Source: JANOAR01 sp031411235 | GTDB taxonomy: Bacteria; Verrucomicrobiota; Verrucomicrobiia; Verrucomicrobiales; Verrucomicrobiaceae | Length of the DNA stretch: 22,227 nucleotides | Direction of reading: 5' to 3' | NCBI GenBank assembly: GCA_031411235.1 | Contig: JANOAR010000193.1 | Coordinates: 1-22,227, forward strand | Part shown: positions 1 to 7,852 of the stretch, piece after piece | Numbering within the stretch: position 1 is the first letter of the stretch | How the letters are laid out: each line of letters begins with the position of its first letter | The notes under the pieces: model-generated | What the model was told of the DNA's origin: nothing | The model's database searches: none | The model's input: only the letters and a program-made list of their open reading frames with translations | Program-made: the position numbers and the translations under genes

Positions 1-2201
1 GCCACATCCACCGTGCTGGTGCCCAGCATCGGCATGTGGCCCGTGCCCGTCTGCGCGACACGATGCAGCAGAGCTGACTGCCATGGCTTGCCACTCGTGA
101 TGACGTCTGCCTCGGCCATGCCGAAGTCGCCACGCGTGGGCTTTGCATCCACGGCATTCATCTCGGCCAACGGCAGCTCGATGTTCAGCCGCATGGGCAC
201 GGCACCGCCGCCGTCTTTGCGATGGCAGTGGGCGCAGTTGGTGTGCAGCCAGGCGCGGGCGCGGGCTTCGAGAGGAGCCGTCTCATCGTGCGGGTTGGTG
301 AGGCGGGCCGTAGTCTGCTTGGCGAAGTTGTCATCCAGCAGCCCTGCCGCGACGAGCTTCTCGGGTGCAACCAATTGCTCGGGATGGATGCCCAGCGTGA
401 AGCCCGTCCACATCGTGTGGCATCTCATGCACTCGGCGCGGCTGTGGAAGCGATACGACTGGCGGCGCTGGCCGCCGGGCAGGTCATTGCCTTTGAGCAA
501 CAGTTGGCGCTCGTCACCTGCGTTGCCCACCAGTTCGGCATCGCTGCCAGCGTCGTTCCAGCGGTAGCTGTACGCCGCCCAGGCGACACCGTCGAAGTGC
601 AGCAACTGTGTCTCCAGCTTGGTTAGCGTCTCGGGCTTCGCCGCATCCAGTGGCATCGTGATAGTCTTCGCCAGCACGGAGTCTTTGGGCCAGGTCATCT
701 TGCCTTCCACGCTGCGGTCATTTTTCACGTTGATCTTGGTTTCAACTCTCGGCCCGCTGCTGCGCTCCAGCGTCGCATTGCTGCGGCCTTCGGCGTCGAT
801 GGCTGGTGAAGCTGGTAGGGCTTTGTCATTCGCTGGGGGCTTAGCCGGGGCACTCGCCGCCGCACTCGCAGGCAGCGCGATGAATCGCTGCCCGCTCGCG
901 CCATCTGCCCACATCGGTGCCTGAACATCAAACGCATACACGCCCCGCGCTGGCGTTTGCGCTGCCACATCGGCGAAGAGGCCCGTCTCGCTCAGCTTGC
1001 GCGGGAACGCTGAGGTCTTGCCCGCCAGGGGATTGCGCACCAGCCGATGAATCGAGGAAGTGTCGCTCCAGTGTGCGAAGATCAACTCTCCATCCTCGCC
1101 CTGGCCGAAGGTCACAATTTTATAAGGCGTGTCGGCGATCTCCTCGTGCCGCACGACGCGCTGCCCATCATGCCACAGCGCCCATATTTTCCCCGTCTCC
1201 CAGTCGCCATAGATGTAAGCCCCGACCAGCTCGGGGAACTGCAAGCCGCGATACACATAGCCGCCCGTGATGGACGCCGCCTCGGTGTGGCTGTGCGACA
1301 CCACAGGTGGCGATACAGGCGAGGGCCCCAGTCGCTCGGGGAAGATCGAGCTATTCCCTTCCGTCGTGCTCCAGCCGTAGTTCCCACCGCGCTCGATGAG
1401 GTAAATATTCTCCCACAACTCCCAGCCCACATCGCCGCACCACAGCTTCCCCGTCACGCGGTCGAAGGCAATTTTCCAAGGATTGCGCAGCCCATAGGCC
1501 CAGATTTCAGGGCGCGCTTTGGGCCGATTCACGAAAGGGTTATCCCTCGGCACGGCATACTTTTTACCCTCATCGAGATGATCCACATCCAGCCGCAGCA
1601 CACTCGCTAACAGATCGCTGATGTCCTGCCCCGTTAGCAGCGGATCGGGCGGCGCAGGCACTTCGCTATCGCCCGTGCTCAGGTAGAGAAACCCATCCGC
1701 GCCGAAGGCCATCGCCGCGCCATTGTGCCCGCCACTGCGCCAGGTGATGAGCACCTCCTCGCTCGCGGGGTCGATGCGCAGCGGCTTATCCTGCACCACT
1801 TTGAAGCGGGCCAGCCGCGAGCCATCATCGAGTTTGTTGCCCACCGTGTAGGTCACGAAGCACAGTCGATTGCTCGCAAACTGCGGATGAAAAACGATGC
1901 CGTAGGCATGATCGCACGCCGCGTGTAGCGCCTTCAAATCCAGCGCGATGTCTGCCTGCGCTGTTTGCATTTCGTTCGGCACGACCCGCAGTTGGCCACT
2001 GTTCTGCACGCACACCCATTGCCCTAACCCTGGCACCGCGACCAGGTCGAGCACGGCCTTCATCGGCACCTGGCTGAGTACCTCCTCGGCGACAAAAGGA
2101 GCCGCCGCCTCCGGCGAGCCCGAGAGGCGCGAGGTTGTCCACTGCGCCGAGCAGAGAGGGATGAAGCCAAGACAATAAATGAGCAGACAGCGAGCAAACA
2201 T
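1..2201 (-). CDS. Secreted PQQ-dependent sugar dehydrogenase (GSDH) fused to cytochrome c region, 3' end cut by window
   Basis: An uninterrupted minus-strand frame runs from ATG at 2201-2199 off the left edge (733 codons visible). A signal peptide (MFARCLLIYCLGFIPLCSA, then Q) indicates export. Residues about 35-350 resemble the glucose/sorbosone dehydrogenase propeller: GHNG at 158-161 followed by a GADGFLYLSTGD segment, a RNPWKIAFD segment, and DVGW starting at residue 257. The C-terminal part carries two haem c-type motifs, CMRCH at 591-595 and CAHCH at 656-660, in the HNE_0200-like arrangement often fused to GSDH in planctomycetes and verrucomicrobia. An Ala/Pro/Ser-rich linker of roughly 30 residues separates the halves. 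The family is thought to oxidise sugars in the periplasm and pass electrons to cytochrome; substrate is unknown. The visible end (GHMPMLGTSTVDV) looks close to the normal C terminus. The DUF2752 gene ends 35 bases upstream on the same strand, so co-transcription is possible. Confidence 0.9.
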   Translation of the reverse strand, partial: MFARCLLIYCLGFIPLCSAQWTTSRLSGSPEAAAPFVAEEVLSQVPMKAVLDLVAVPGLGQWVCVQNSGQLRVVPNEMQTAQADIALDLKALHAACDHAYGIVFHPQFASNRLCFVTYTVGNKLDDGSRLARFKVVQDKPLRIDPASEEVLITWRSGGHNGAAMAFGADGFLYLSTGDSEVPAPPDPLLTGQDISDLLASVLRLDVDHLDEGKKYAVPRDNPFVNRPKARPEIWAYGLRNPWKIAFDRVTGKLWCGDVGWELWENIYLIERGGNYGWSTTEGNSSIFPERLGPSPVSPPVVSHSHTEAASITGGYVYRGLQFPELVGAYIYGDWETGKIWALWHDGQRVVRHEEIADTPYKIVTFGQGEDGELIFAHWSDTSSIHRLVRNPLAGKTSAFPRKLSETGLFADVAAQTPARGVYAFDVQAPMWADGASGQRFIALPASAAASAPAKPPANDKALPASPAIDAEGRSNATLERSSGPRVETKINVKNDRSVEGKMTWPKDSVLAKTITMPLDAAKPETLTKLETQLLHFDGVAWAAYSYRWNDAGSDAELVGNAGDERQLLLKGNDLPGGQRRQSYRFHSRAECMRCHTMWTGFTLGIHPEQLVAPEKLVAAGLLDDNFAKQTTARLTNPHDETAPLEARARAWLHTNCAHCHRKDGGGAVPMRLNIELPLAEMNAVDAKPTRGDFGMAEADVITSGKPWQSALLHRVAQTGTGHMPMLGTSTVDV

Positions 2202-2236
2202 ATGCCCGCGATTGGAGCGTGAACGCCTCGCGCTGG

Positions 2237-2689
2237 CTATCTAAAAAACACAGGTGGCATCCAGTCCGCCTCGTGGGTCAGCATTCGCCACACGCCCCAA
2301 ACGAGCATCGCCACGATGAACCACATCGTGATGCCCGTGCGCCGTTCGATGGTTTCCACCACCGCTAGCAAGTGCTGGCGTGGCCCCGCAGGCAGCAGCG
2401 TCGCCAGCAGTAGCAGCACACCGCCAAGGGCGATGCCAGGGGCGAAAGGATGCAGCGCCCAGCTAGCCGTGAACTGCCCCCGACAAAGCGCGGACAGGGC
2501 GCGAGTCATGCCACAACCCGGACAAGGCAGCCCCGTGGTCTCGCGAAACGCACACGTCCAGACACGCCAATGCAGTAGATTTGCCCCCACCAGAACCAGC
2601 CCCGCCGCGAGCAGCGCAATGCACAGCGAGCGCTCGCGAAGGATGCTGGTGAAGAACGCAGGGAAACGGGGCATCCCGCCATGAAGCAT
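2237..2689 (-). CDS. DUF2752 family small membrane protein
   Basis: About 150 residues. The family signature TTGLPCPGCGMTRA, with its Cys-Pro-x-Cys-Gly centre, is intact and is followed by the expected W-x-LHPF region. Three hydrophobic helices are visible: one just before the signature (IALLAAGLVLVGANLLHW), one after it (GIALGGVLLLLATLLPAG) and one near the C terminus (WFIVAMLVWGVW). The function of DUF2752 proteins is not established; they are inner-membrane proteins found in many phyla. The frame stays open upstream to 2761, but that start would overlap the divergent lipoprotein gene, so ATG at 2689 (MLHGGMPRF) or 2674 (MPRF) is more likely; neither has a convincing ribosome binding site. 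It lies directly upstream of the sugar dehydrogenase on the same strand. Confidence 0.83.
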   Translation of the reverse strand: MLHGGMPRFPAFFTSILRERSLCIALLAAGLVLVGANLLHWRVWTCAFRETTGLPCPGCGMTRALSALCRGQFTASWALHPFAPGIALGGVLLLLATLLPAGPRQHLLAVVETIERRTGITMWFIVAMLVWGVWRMLTHEADWMPPVFFR

Positions 2690-2746
2690 CGCAAACGATG
2701 AAGCGCAACGTTGCGCATTGGCCCGGAAAAGAGGAGGATAGGCAAA

Positions 2747-3319
2747 ATGAAATTCGCCCACGCCATCCTTCTCGCCTGCCTCCTGCCAGCGTGCAGCAGC
2801 ACCGAGCCCAATGCCGACCCCAACGGCCTGGATCGCCCCATGTCCGAGCGTTTAAAAAAGTGGGATCCCAACCGCAAATCGCCCTTCGATAAACAATTCA
2901 ACTTGGGTAAAGAAGGCGGCAGCAACATGGCAGGCTCGCTGGGCAGCAAGTCCTTTCACACGTCGAATTTCGGTGGCAACAAGAGCTTCTCCGGGATGAA
3001 AAACTATTCTGCCAAGGACTTTGCCCAAGGCAAAAAAGGCAGCCGCTATGCCACGCAGTCATCTCGTTTTGCCCAGCAAAATAGCCGCGACGCCAGCACG
3101 AGCTTCACCGCCAACGACAGCCGTCTAGGCAGTCAATCAGCCTCGCAGGGCGACCAGACCTTCCGCAATGCCAACCAAGCCTTTGGCACAGGCGACTACC
3201 AAGCCGGAGCCAAGTCGCTGAAGAAAAACAACCGCCCCGTCATCATCGAAGGTGAACTGGAAGCCGGAGCCAAGACCAACTACACCGAGGCCGAGATCCG
3301 CCAGATGGTGAATCGCTGA
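2747..3319 (+). CDS. Ser/Asn/Gln/Gly-rich putative lipoprotein, unknown function
   Basis: 190 residues. ATG at 2747 is preceded by a good ribosome binding site (GGAGG around 2732-2737), which selects this start over an upstream in-frame ATG at 2711. Residues 1-16 form a lipoprotein signal with lipobox LPAC, Cys16 being the predicted lipidated residue; Ser17 would favour outer-membrane sorting by the E. coli rule. Residues about 45-155 are low in complexity, rich in S, N, Q, G, K and A, with single Phe or Tyr residues spaced along it (F70, F75, F81, Y87, F92, Y101, F108, F120, F139, F146, Y151). The last 30 residues look more ordered (RPVIIEGELEAG, then TEAEIRQMVNR). I recognise no domain. hisG follows 100 bases downstream on the same strand; a functional link is not evident. 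Confidence 0.75.
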   Translation: MKFAHAILLACLLPACSSTEPNADPNGLDRPMSERLKKWDPNRKSPFDKQFNLGKEGGSNMAGSLGSKSFHTSNFGGNKSFSGMKNYSAKDFAQGKKGSRYATQSSRFAQQNSRDASTSFTANDSRLGSQSASQGDQTFRNANQAFGTGDYQAGAKSLKKNNRPVIIEGELEAGAKTNYTEAEIRQMVNR

Positions 3320-3344
3320 GTGGGCGCAACCGCCGCCACTTTTC
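3319..3344 (+). terminator. Possible weak terminator after the lipoprotein gene
   Basis: Directly after the stop codon, AGTGG (3319-3323) can pair with CCACT (3336-3340), with further imperfect GC pairing inside, followed by a short T run at 3340-3343. The stem has a bulge and the T tract is short, so termination would be partial at best. Confidence 0.22.
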
Positions 3345-3419
3345 ACAGCTTTAAAAAACTGCTCGCCAAAGTTGCAGTGCCGGGTAGTTTCGCGCCCCTT
3401 TTTCCGGCCTCTCCAAACA

Positions 3420-4304
3420 ATGTCCACCCCCACCAACTCCCTGCGTCTCGGCCTGCCTAACGGCAGCCTGCAAGAGCCAACGCTGGAGTTGATGAAGAAG
3501 GCCGGATACCACATCCACGTCCCGTCGCGCTCGTATCGGCCCACTGTCGATGATGATGAACTGGATCTGCGACTGCTGCGCGCCCAGGAAATCGGGCGCT
3601 ATGTGGATCGTGGCTTCCTCGACTGCGGCATCACCGGGCGCGATTGGATCGCTGAAAACAACGCCAGCGTCGAAGTCATCTGTGACCTGCGCTACTCCAA
3701 GGCCACCTCCAAGCCCACGCGTTGGGTGCTGGTGGTGCCCGAGGACTCACCGATCAAGACCGTCAAAGATTTGCAAGGCAAGCGCATCGCTACCGAAGCG
3801 CTAGGGCTTACCAAGGCCTACCTCGACAAACACGGCGTCACTGCCGAACTGGAATTTAGCTGGGGTGCTACCGAAGTGAAAGTGCCCGAGCTGGTGGATG
3901 CCATCGTCGATATTACCGAGACGGGCTCCTCCCTGCGGGCCAACAAGCTCCGCATTCTGGACACCATCATGGAGTCCTTCCCCCAATTTGTCGCCAGCCA
4001 TGCCGCTTTTTCAGACCCCTGGAAGCGCGGGAAAATGGAGCGGCTAGCCCTTTTGCTCAACGGTGCGCTGGAGGCTCGCGACAAGGTGGGCCTCAAGATG
4101 AACGTGCCGGAAAAGCAACTTCAAGCGGTCGTCGATTGCCTTCCCTCGGAACGCAGCCCGACGATCTCTTCCCTCGCGAACTCCGAATGGGTCGCGGTGG
4201 AGACGGTCATCAACGAGTCCGTGGTTAGGGAGATCATCCCGAAGCTCAAATCGTTGGGAGCCGAGGGTATCGTGGAGTACCCACTCAACAAAGTCGTCCA
4301 TTAA
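3420..4304 (+). CDS. hisG: ATP phosphoribosyltransferase, long form (HisG)
   Basis: 294 residues, the length of the long (HisGL) form, which has its own regulatory domain and needs no HisZ. It catalyses the first step of histidine biosynthesis, joining ATP and PRPP to give phosphoribosyl-ATP. Visible features: LPNGSL at 12-17, the CGITGRDW segment at 69-76, and the PRPP-binding loop DAIVDITETGSSL at 160-172. Residues about 225-294 form the ACT-like histidine-feedback domain, ending VEYPLNKVV. ATG at 3420 is chosen because family similarity begins there (MSTPTNSLRLGLPNGS); a 16-codon upstream extension is not family-like. No other his gene is in the window, so the pathway is dispersed here. 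The small basic gene at 4344 starts 39 bases after the stop and may share the transcript. Confidence 0.97.
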   Translation: MSTPTNSLRLGLPNGSLQEPTLELMKKAGYHIHVPSRSYRPTVDDDELDLRLLRAQEIGRYVDRGFLDCGITGRDWIAENNASVEVICDLRYSKATSKPTRWVLVVPEDSPIKTVKDLQGKRIATEALGLTKAYLDKHGVTAELEFSWGATEVKVPELVDAIVDITETGSSLRANKLRILDTIMESFPQFVASHAAFSDPWKRGKMERLALLLNGALEARDKVGLKMNVPEKQLQAVVDCLPSERSPTISSLANSEWVAVETVINESVVREIIPKLKSLGAEGIVEYPLNKVVH

Positions 4305-4343
4305 AGGACGGCGCAGCAGACATCGAAACGGAGAACACACATC

Positions 4344-4448
4344 ATGGGATCGCTCAAAAAGCGCAGAAAAACGAAGATCAATAAGCACAAACGGAAGAAG
4401 CGCATGCGCGCCAATCGCCACAAGAAGCGTTTGCGCTACAAGAGCTAG
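4344..4448 (+). CDS. 34-residue basic protein resembling bS22 / AURKAIP1-COX24 domain family
   Basis: A complete 34-codon frame with ATG at 4344 and TAG at 4446-4448, and GGAG at 4330-4333 ten bases upstream. It begins MGSLKKRRKTKINKHKRKKR and continues with Arg/Lys/His-rich sequence ending LRYKS; over half of the residues are K, R or H. This pattern (MGS, then KKRRK, then KHK-R-K-R) resembles the COX24_C/AURKAIP1 family, whose members include mitochondrial ribosomal protein mS38 and the actinobacterial small-subunit protein bS22. If so, it would sit in the 30S subunit against 16S rRNA. The assignment rests on remembered family sequence and composition only. It lies between hisG and the TPR gene (19 bases to the TPR start) on the same strand. 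Confidence 0.75.
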   Translation: MGSLKKRRKTKINKHKRKKRMRANRHKKRLRYKS

Positions 4449-4467
4449 TTCACTAGCATCTAGGCCC

Positions 4468-6336
4468 ATGATCTGGCCTTTCGTTGCGCGTCATCATTTA
4501 CCCGACCGCAGCCTTGCCCCACAGGGCGGCAGTTGCCACAGCCTGCGTTCCAGCCTCAGCCGCTGGAGCGCGGGCTTGTGTCTTATCTACCCGATAGCGC
4601 TCTCCGCCCAAGGCACCAAAGCCGGGGTGCCCCCAGCCCAGGTAACGCCCTCCGCGCTCCGCGCCGACCTTTCGCTAGGCCCCATCCGCCGCGATCTCCC
4701 TGGCAGCACCACGCCCGCTGGCGAAGCTCGCTCCAGCAGCCTCGCCCACTATGCTGCCGCCCTGCAACTCGAAGCCGCTGGCAAGCTCCGCGAAGCTCTC
4801 GGCCACTACATCAGCGCCGTCCGCGCCGACCCCAGCAATGCCAAACTCGCCAGCTACACCGCCGAGCTTGCCCTGAATTTTAATGGCCGCCCCGCCGCAA
4901 TTCACCTGCTGGAAGACTGCGTCAAAGCCAATCCCAACAGCGCTGAGGCCACGCTGAGCCTCGCCAACTTCCTCATCACCTACCCTGGCGATGATCCCTT
5001 TGAAAAAGATCGCGCCGTCGAAGTGCTGGCCGACGCGGTGAAGCGCTTCCCCACGGAGCCTGAAATCTATCGGCTTGCCGTGGTCATGCACCTCACCCGC
5101 AGCCAGCGCCCCGAGGCGATCAAACTCATGCAGCAGGCCGCTCGGCAAACCGTTGCCCAACCCGAATACTGGCTCGCTCTCGGTCGCCTAGCCCAGGAAG
5201 TCTGGCCACTCTCGCAGCCCGAGCAAAAGCAACAGCATCGCGACCAAGTGAACGCTTTTTTCGTCACCGCGATGAAGCACGCCCCCCTGCCAGAGCGCGA
5301 GGACATCCACCTCGAGGTGGCGCAGTATTACCTCGTCAGTAACCAAATCGCGGCGTCCACGACCATCGTCGAAAGCCTCGCCAAGACCTCGAAAAAACTC
5401 GACGCGAGCAAGCTCCTCGTCGCCCTCTACCAAGCCGCTGGCAAAGAAACTGAAGCCATCCAACTGCTTGAAACCCTCGCCAAAGCCGAGACCGACTCCA
5501 TTGAAACGCATCGTGCCCTGACCACGCTCTACGAGGACAAAAAGCGCTACGCCGAGAGCATCCCCCATCGCGAGGCGATCATCCGCATCTCGGGCGGCAC
5601 GCTTAATGACTTCCTACAACTCGGAGCCTTGCTGCTCGACGCGCAGATGCCCGAGAAGGCACTCGATTTCCTCACCAAGCGCGCCCTCCCGCAGTTCCCC
5701 GACAATCCCCAGTTTTGCTACTTCGCCACGATCGCCAACCGCGTGCTGCGCCGCTACGACGAGGCGCTGCGGTTCTACGACCGCACGGTGAAAGTATCGC
5801 AGGCCGTCGCTCCGCAACTGCTCAGCTCCAGCTTCTACCAGGGCTGGGGCGACACACTGCAAGCCGTGAAGCGCTACGATGAGGCCTCCATCAAATACCA
5901 AAAATCCATCTCGCTGACCCAGCAGGACGATCCTGCCCAGGCCGCCGTCGTGCTCAACAACCTTGGCTACATGTGGCTGGAGCAAGGCAAAAACTTGGAT
6001 CAAGCGGGCGACTTCATCCGCAAAGCCATCAAGTTCGCCCCCGATAGCCTCGCGTACCAGGACAGCCTCGGCTGGTATCATTTCCTCAAAGGCGAGCACC
6101 CAGAAGCCTTGAAAGTGCTGCTCGAAGTCGAGGCCAAACTTGGCGAAGTCAGCGCTGAGGACGCCGAAATCCTCGACCACATAGCCCAGACCTATGAGAA
6201 GCTAGGCAATGCCGCGAAGGCGCTGGAATACTACAAGCGGGCCGCGCTGCTAGCGCCACTGGATGAAAAAATCCATGAGCGCTACAAGAAGGCCAGCAGC
6301 GCCCAGCCCGAGATCAAGCCAAAGGCGGCACCCTAG
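4468..6336 (+). CDS. Exported tetratricopeptide-repeat protein
   Basis: 622 residues. The N terminus is long: about 30 mixed residues precede a hydrophobic stretch (AGLCLIYPIALSAQG, about 35-49) that reads as a signal peptide with cleavage after LSA. No better in-frame ATG lies between. From about residue 92 to 600 the protein is built of TPR helices; the clearest repeats are near 92-125, 345-378, 455-488, 494-527 (LNNLGYMWLEQGK), 529-562 (DSLGWYHFLKGEHPEAL) and 565-600 (HIAQTYEKLGNAAKALEYY). TPR arrays bind other proteins, and in the envelope often assist assembly or secretion complexes. No catalytic domain is visible. The tail is Lys/Pro/Ala-rich. The DUF1501 gene starts 36 bases downstream, so the two may be co-transcribed, but partner and role are unknown. 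Confidence 0.9.
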   Translation: MIWPFVARHHLPDRSLAPQGGSCHSLRSSLSRWSAGLCLIYPIALSAQGTKAGVPPAQVTPSALRADLSLGPIRRDLPGSTTPAGEARSSSLAHYAAALQLEAAGKLREALGHYISAVRADPSNAKLASYTAELALNFNGRPAAIHLLEDCVKANPNSAEATLSLANFLITYPGDDPFEKDRAVEVLADAVKRFPTEPEIYRLAVVMHLTRSQRPEAIKLMQQAARQTVAQPEYWLALGRLAQEVWPLSQPEQKQQHRDQVNAFFVTAMKHAPLPEREDIHLEVAQYYLVSNQIAASTTIVESLAKTSKKLDASKLLVALYQAAGKETEAIQLLETLAKAETDSIETHRALTTLYEDKKRYAESIPHREAIIRISGGTLNDFLQLGALLLDAQMPEKALDFLTKRALPQFPDNPQFCYFATIANRVLRRYDEALRFYDRTVKVSQAVAPQLLSSSFYQGWGDTLQAVKRYDEASIKYQKSISLTQQDDPAQAAVVLNNLGYMWLEQGKNLDQAGDFIRKAIKFAPDSLAYQDSLGWYHFLKGEHPEALKVLLEVEAKLGEVSAEDAEILDHIAQTYEKLGNAAKALEYYKRAALLAPLDEKIHERYKKASSAQPEIKPKAAP

Positions 6337-6372
6337 TTTGGGTTTGAATCGAATGTCTCGCCTTCCTCATTC

Positions 6373-7788
6373 ATGCACCCCGCGCCCACCTATTTCTCCC
6401 GTCGCCACTTCCTGCACGACTGCACGTATGGCCTGGGCAAGGTCGCGCTTGCGGGCTTGCTCACCGACTCGCTAGCCGCTGCCCCGGCACCGTCACTTGC
6501 GGCTCGCGGCCCACATTTCCCAGCCAAGGCGAAGCGTGTCATTCACCTCTTCATGGCGGGTGCGCCGAGCCAGTTAGAGACCTTCGACTACAAGCCCATG
6601 CTGACGAAGTATGAGGGCAAGCCCATCCCGCCCGAGGTCATCGGTGGCCAGCGCTACGCCTTCATCCGGCCCGATGCCGCCGCCCTCGGCCCACGCTTTA
6701 AATTTGCCCGCCATGGGCAGAGCGGAGCGGAGATGTCGGAGGTGATGCCGCACCTCGCCAGCGTGGCCGATGAGCTGTGTATCATTCGCTCGGTGCATAC
6801 CGATCAGTTCAACCACGCGCCCGCGCAGATGATGTTCCAGACGGGCTTCGGCGTGCCCAGTAGGCCGAGCATCGGTGCATGGGCATTGTATGGCCTGGGC
6901 GCGGAAACGCAGAACCTCCCGGCCTTCGTGGTGATGTCCACGGGCAAGGGTTTGAGCGGTGGCTCGTCGTTGTTCTCCAGCGGCTTTCTGCCCACCGTAT
7001 TCAATGGCGTGCAGTTCAGAAACTCGGGCGATCCGATCTTGAATGTCTCAAGTCCCGCAGGCATCGACATGCGGGCGCAGCGCGAATCTTTGGATCTCAT
7101 CAGAGCACTCAATAGCAAGCGACTCGGTGTCGTAGGTGACCCTGAAATCGCCACGCGCATCGCCGCGTACGAGATGGCTTTTCGCCTGCAAACCTCGGCC
7201 CCCGAGCTGACCGACTTGAAGAGTGAAAGCAAAGAAACACTGGCCATGTATGGCTGCGATCCCGACAAGCCTAGCTACGCCCGCGCTTGTCTGCTGGCGC
7301 GGCGCATGATCGAGCGCGGTGTGCGTTTCGTGAACATCTTCCACGAAGGTTGGGACGCCCACAGCAACGTCGAAGGCAATGTGCGCAACAATTGCAAAGA
7401 GACCGACCAAGCTACCGCCGCGCTGGTGAAGGATCTGAAACAACGCGGCTTGCTCGACGACACGCTCGTCGTTTGGGGCGGGGAATTTGGCCGTACACCG
7501 ATGGTTGAGACGAATCCCTCGCTGGGCCGCGCCCTAGGCCGCGATCATCACCCGCAAGCCTTCACCATTTGGATGGCGGGTGCAGGCATCAAAGCTGGCC
7601 AAACCATCGGCGCGACCGATGAGCTAGGCTTCAACATCGTCGAAGACCCCGTGCATGTGCATGACGTGCAAGCCACGCTGCTGCACCTGCTCGGTTTCGA
7701 CCACGAGCGCCTCATCTACCACACCCAAGGCCGCGACTACCGACTCACCGACGTGCATGGCAAGGTGATCGCTAAGGCGCTGGGGTGA
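6373..7788 (+). CDS. DUF1501 domain protein, Tat-exported
   Basis: 471 residues covering the full DUF1501 family. A twin-arginine signal is present at the N terminus (SRRHFLHD, Arg10-Arg11) followed by a hydrophobic stretch and an Ala-rich cleavage region, so export in the folded state is expected. Typical segments follow: HLFMAGAPSQLETFDYKP, VHTDQFNHAPAQ, RFVNIFHEGWDAH, and VVWGGEFGRTPM with the following RDHHPQAFTIWMAG. The family falls in the alkaline phosphatase/sulfatase-like superfamily; its biochemical role is unproven. In planctomycetes and verrucomicrobia it is usually encoded next to a DUF1549/DUF1553 cytochrome c protein; none is visible here. Its neighbours are a TPR protein upstream and a PQQ-like propeller 64 bases downstream on the same strand. 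Confidence 0.95.
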   Translation: MHPAPTYFSRRHFLHDCTYGLGKVALAGLLTDSLAAAPAPSLAARGPHFPAKAKRVIHLFMAGAPSQLETFDYKPMLTKYEGKPIPPEVIGGQRYAFIRPDAAALGPRFKFARHGQSGAEMSEVMPHLASVADELCIIRSVHTDQFNHAPAQMMFQTGFGVPSRPSIGAWALYGLGAETQNLPAFVVMSTGKGLSGGSSLFSSGFLPTVFNGVQFRNSGDPILNVSSPAGIDMRAQRESLDLIRALNSKRLGVVGDPEIATRIAAYEMAFRLQTSAPELTDLKSESKETLAMYGCDPDKPSYARACLLARRMIERGVRFVNIFHEGWDAHSNVEGNVRNNCKETDQATAALVKDLKQRGLLDDTLVVWGGEFGRTPMVETNPSLGRALGRDHHPQAFTIWMAGAGIKAGQTIGATDELGFNIVEDPVHVHDVQATLLHLLGFDHERLIYHTQGRDYRLTDVHGKVIAKALG

Positions 7789-7852
7789 GTAAGTATGGCC
7801 TCGGTGGACTGTCGCGAAGAGTTGGGCTATCGCGCAACGTATCCCCTCGCCC

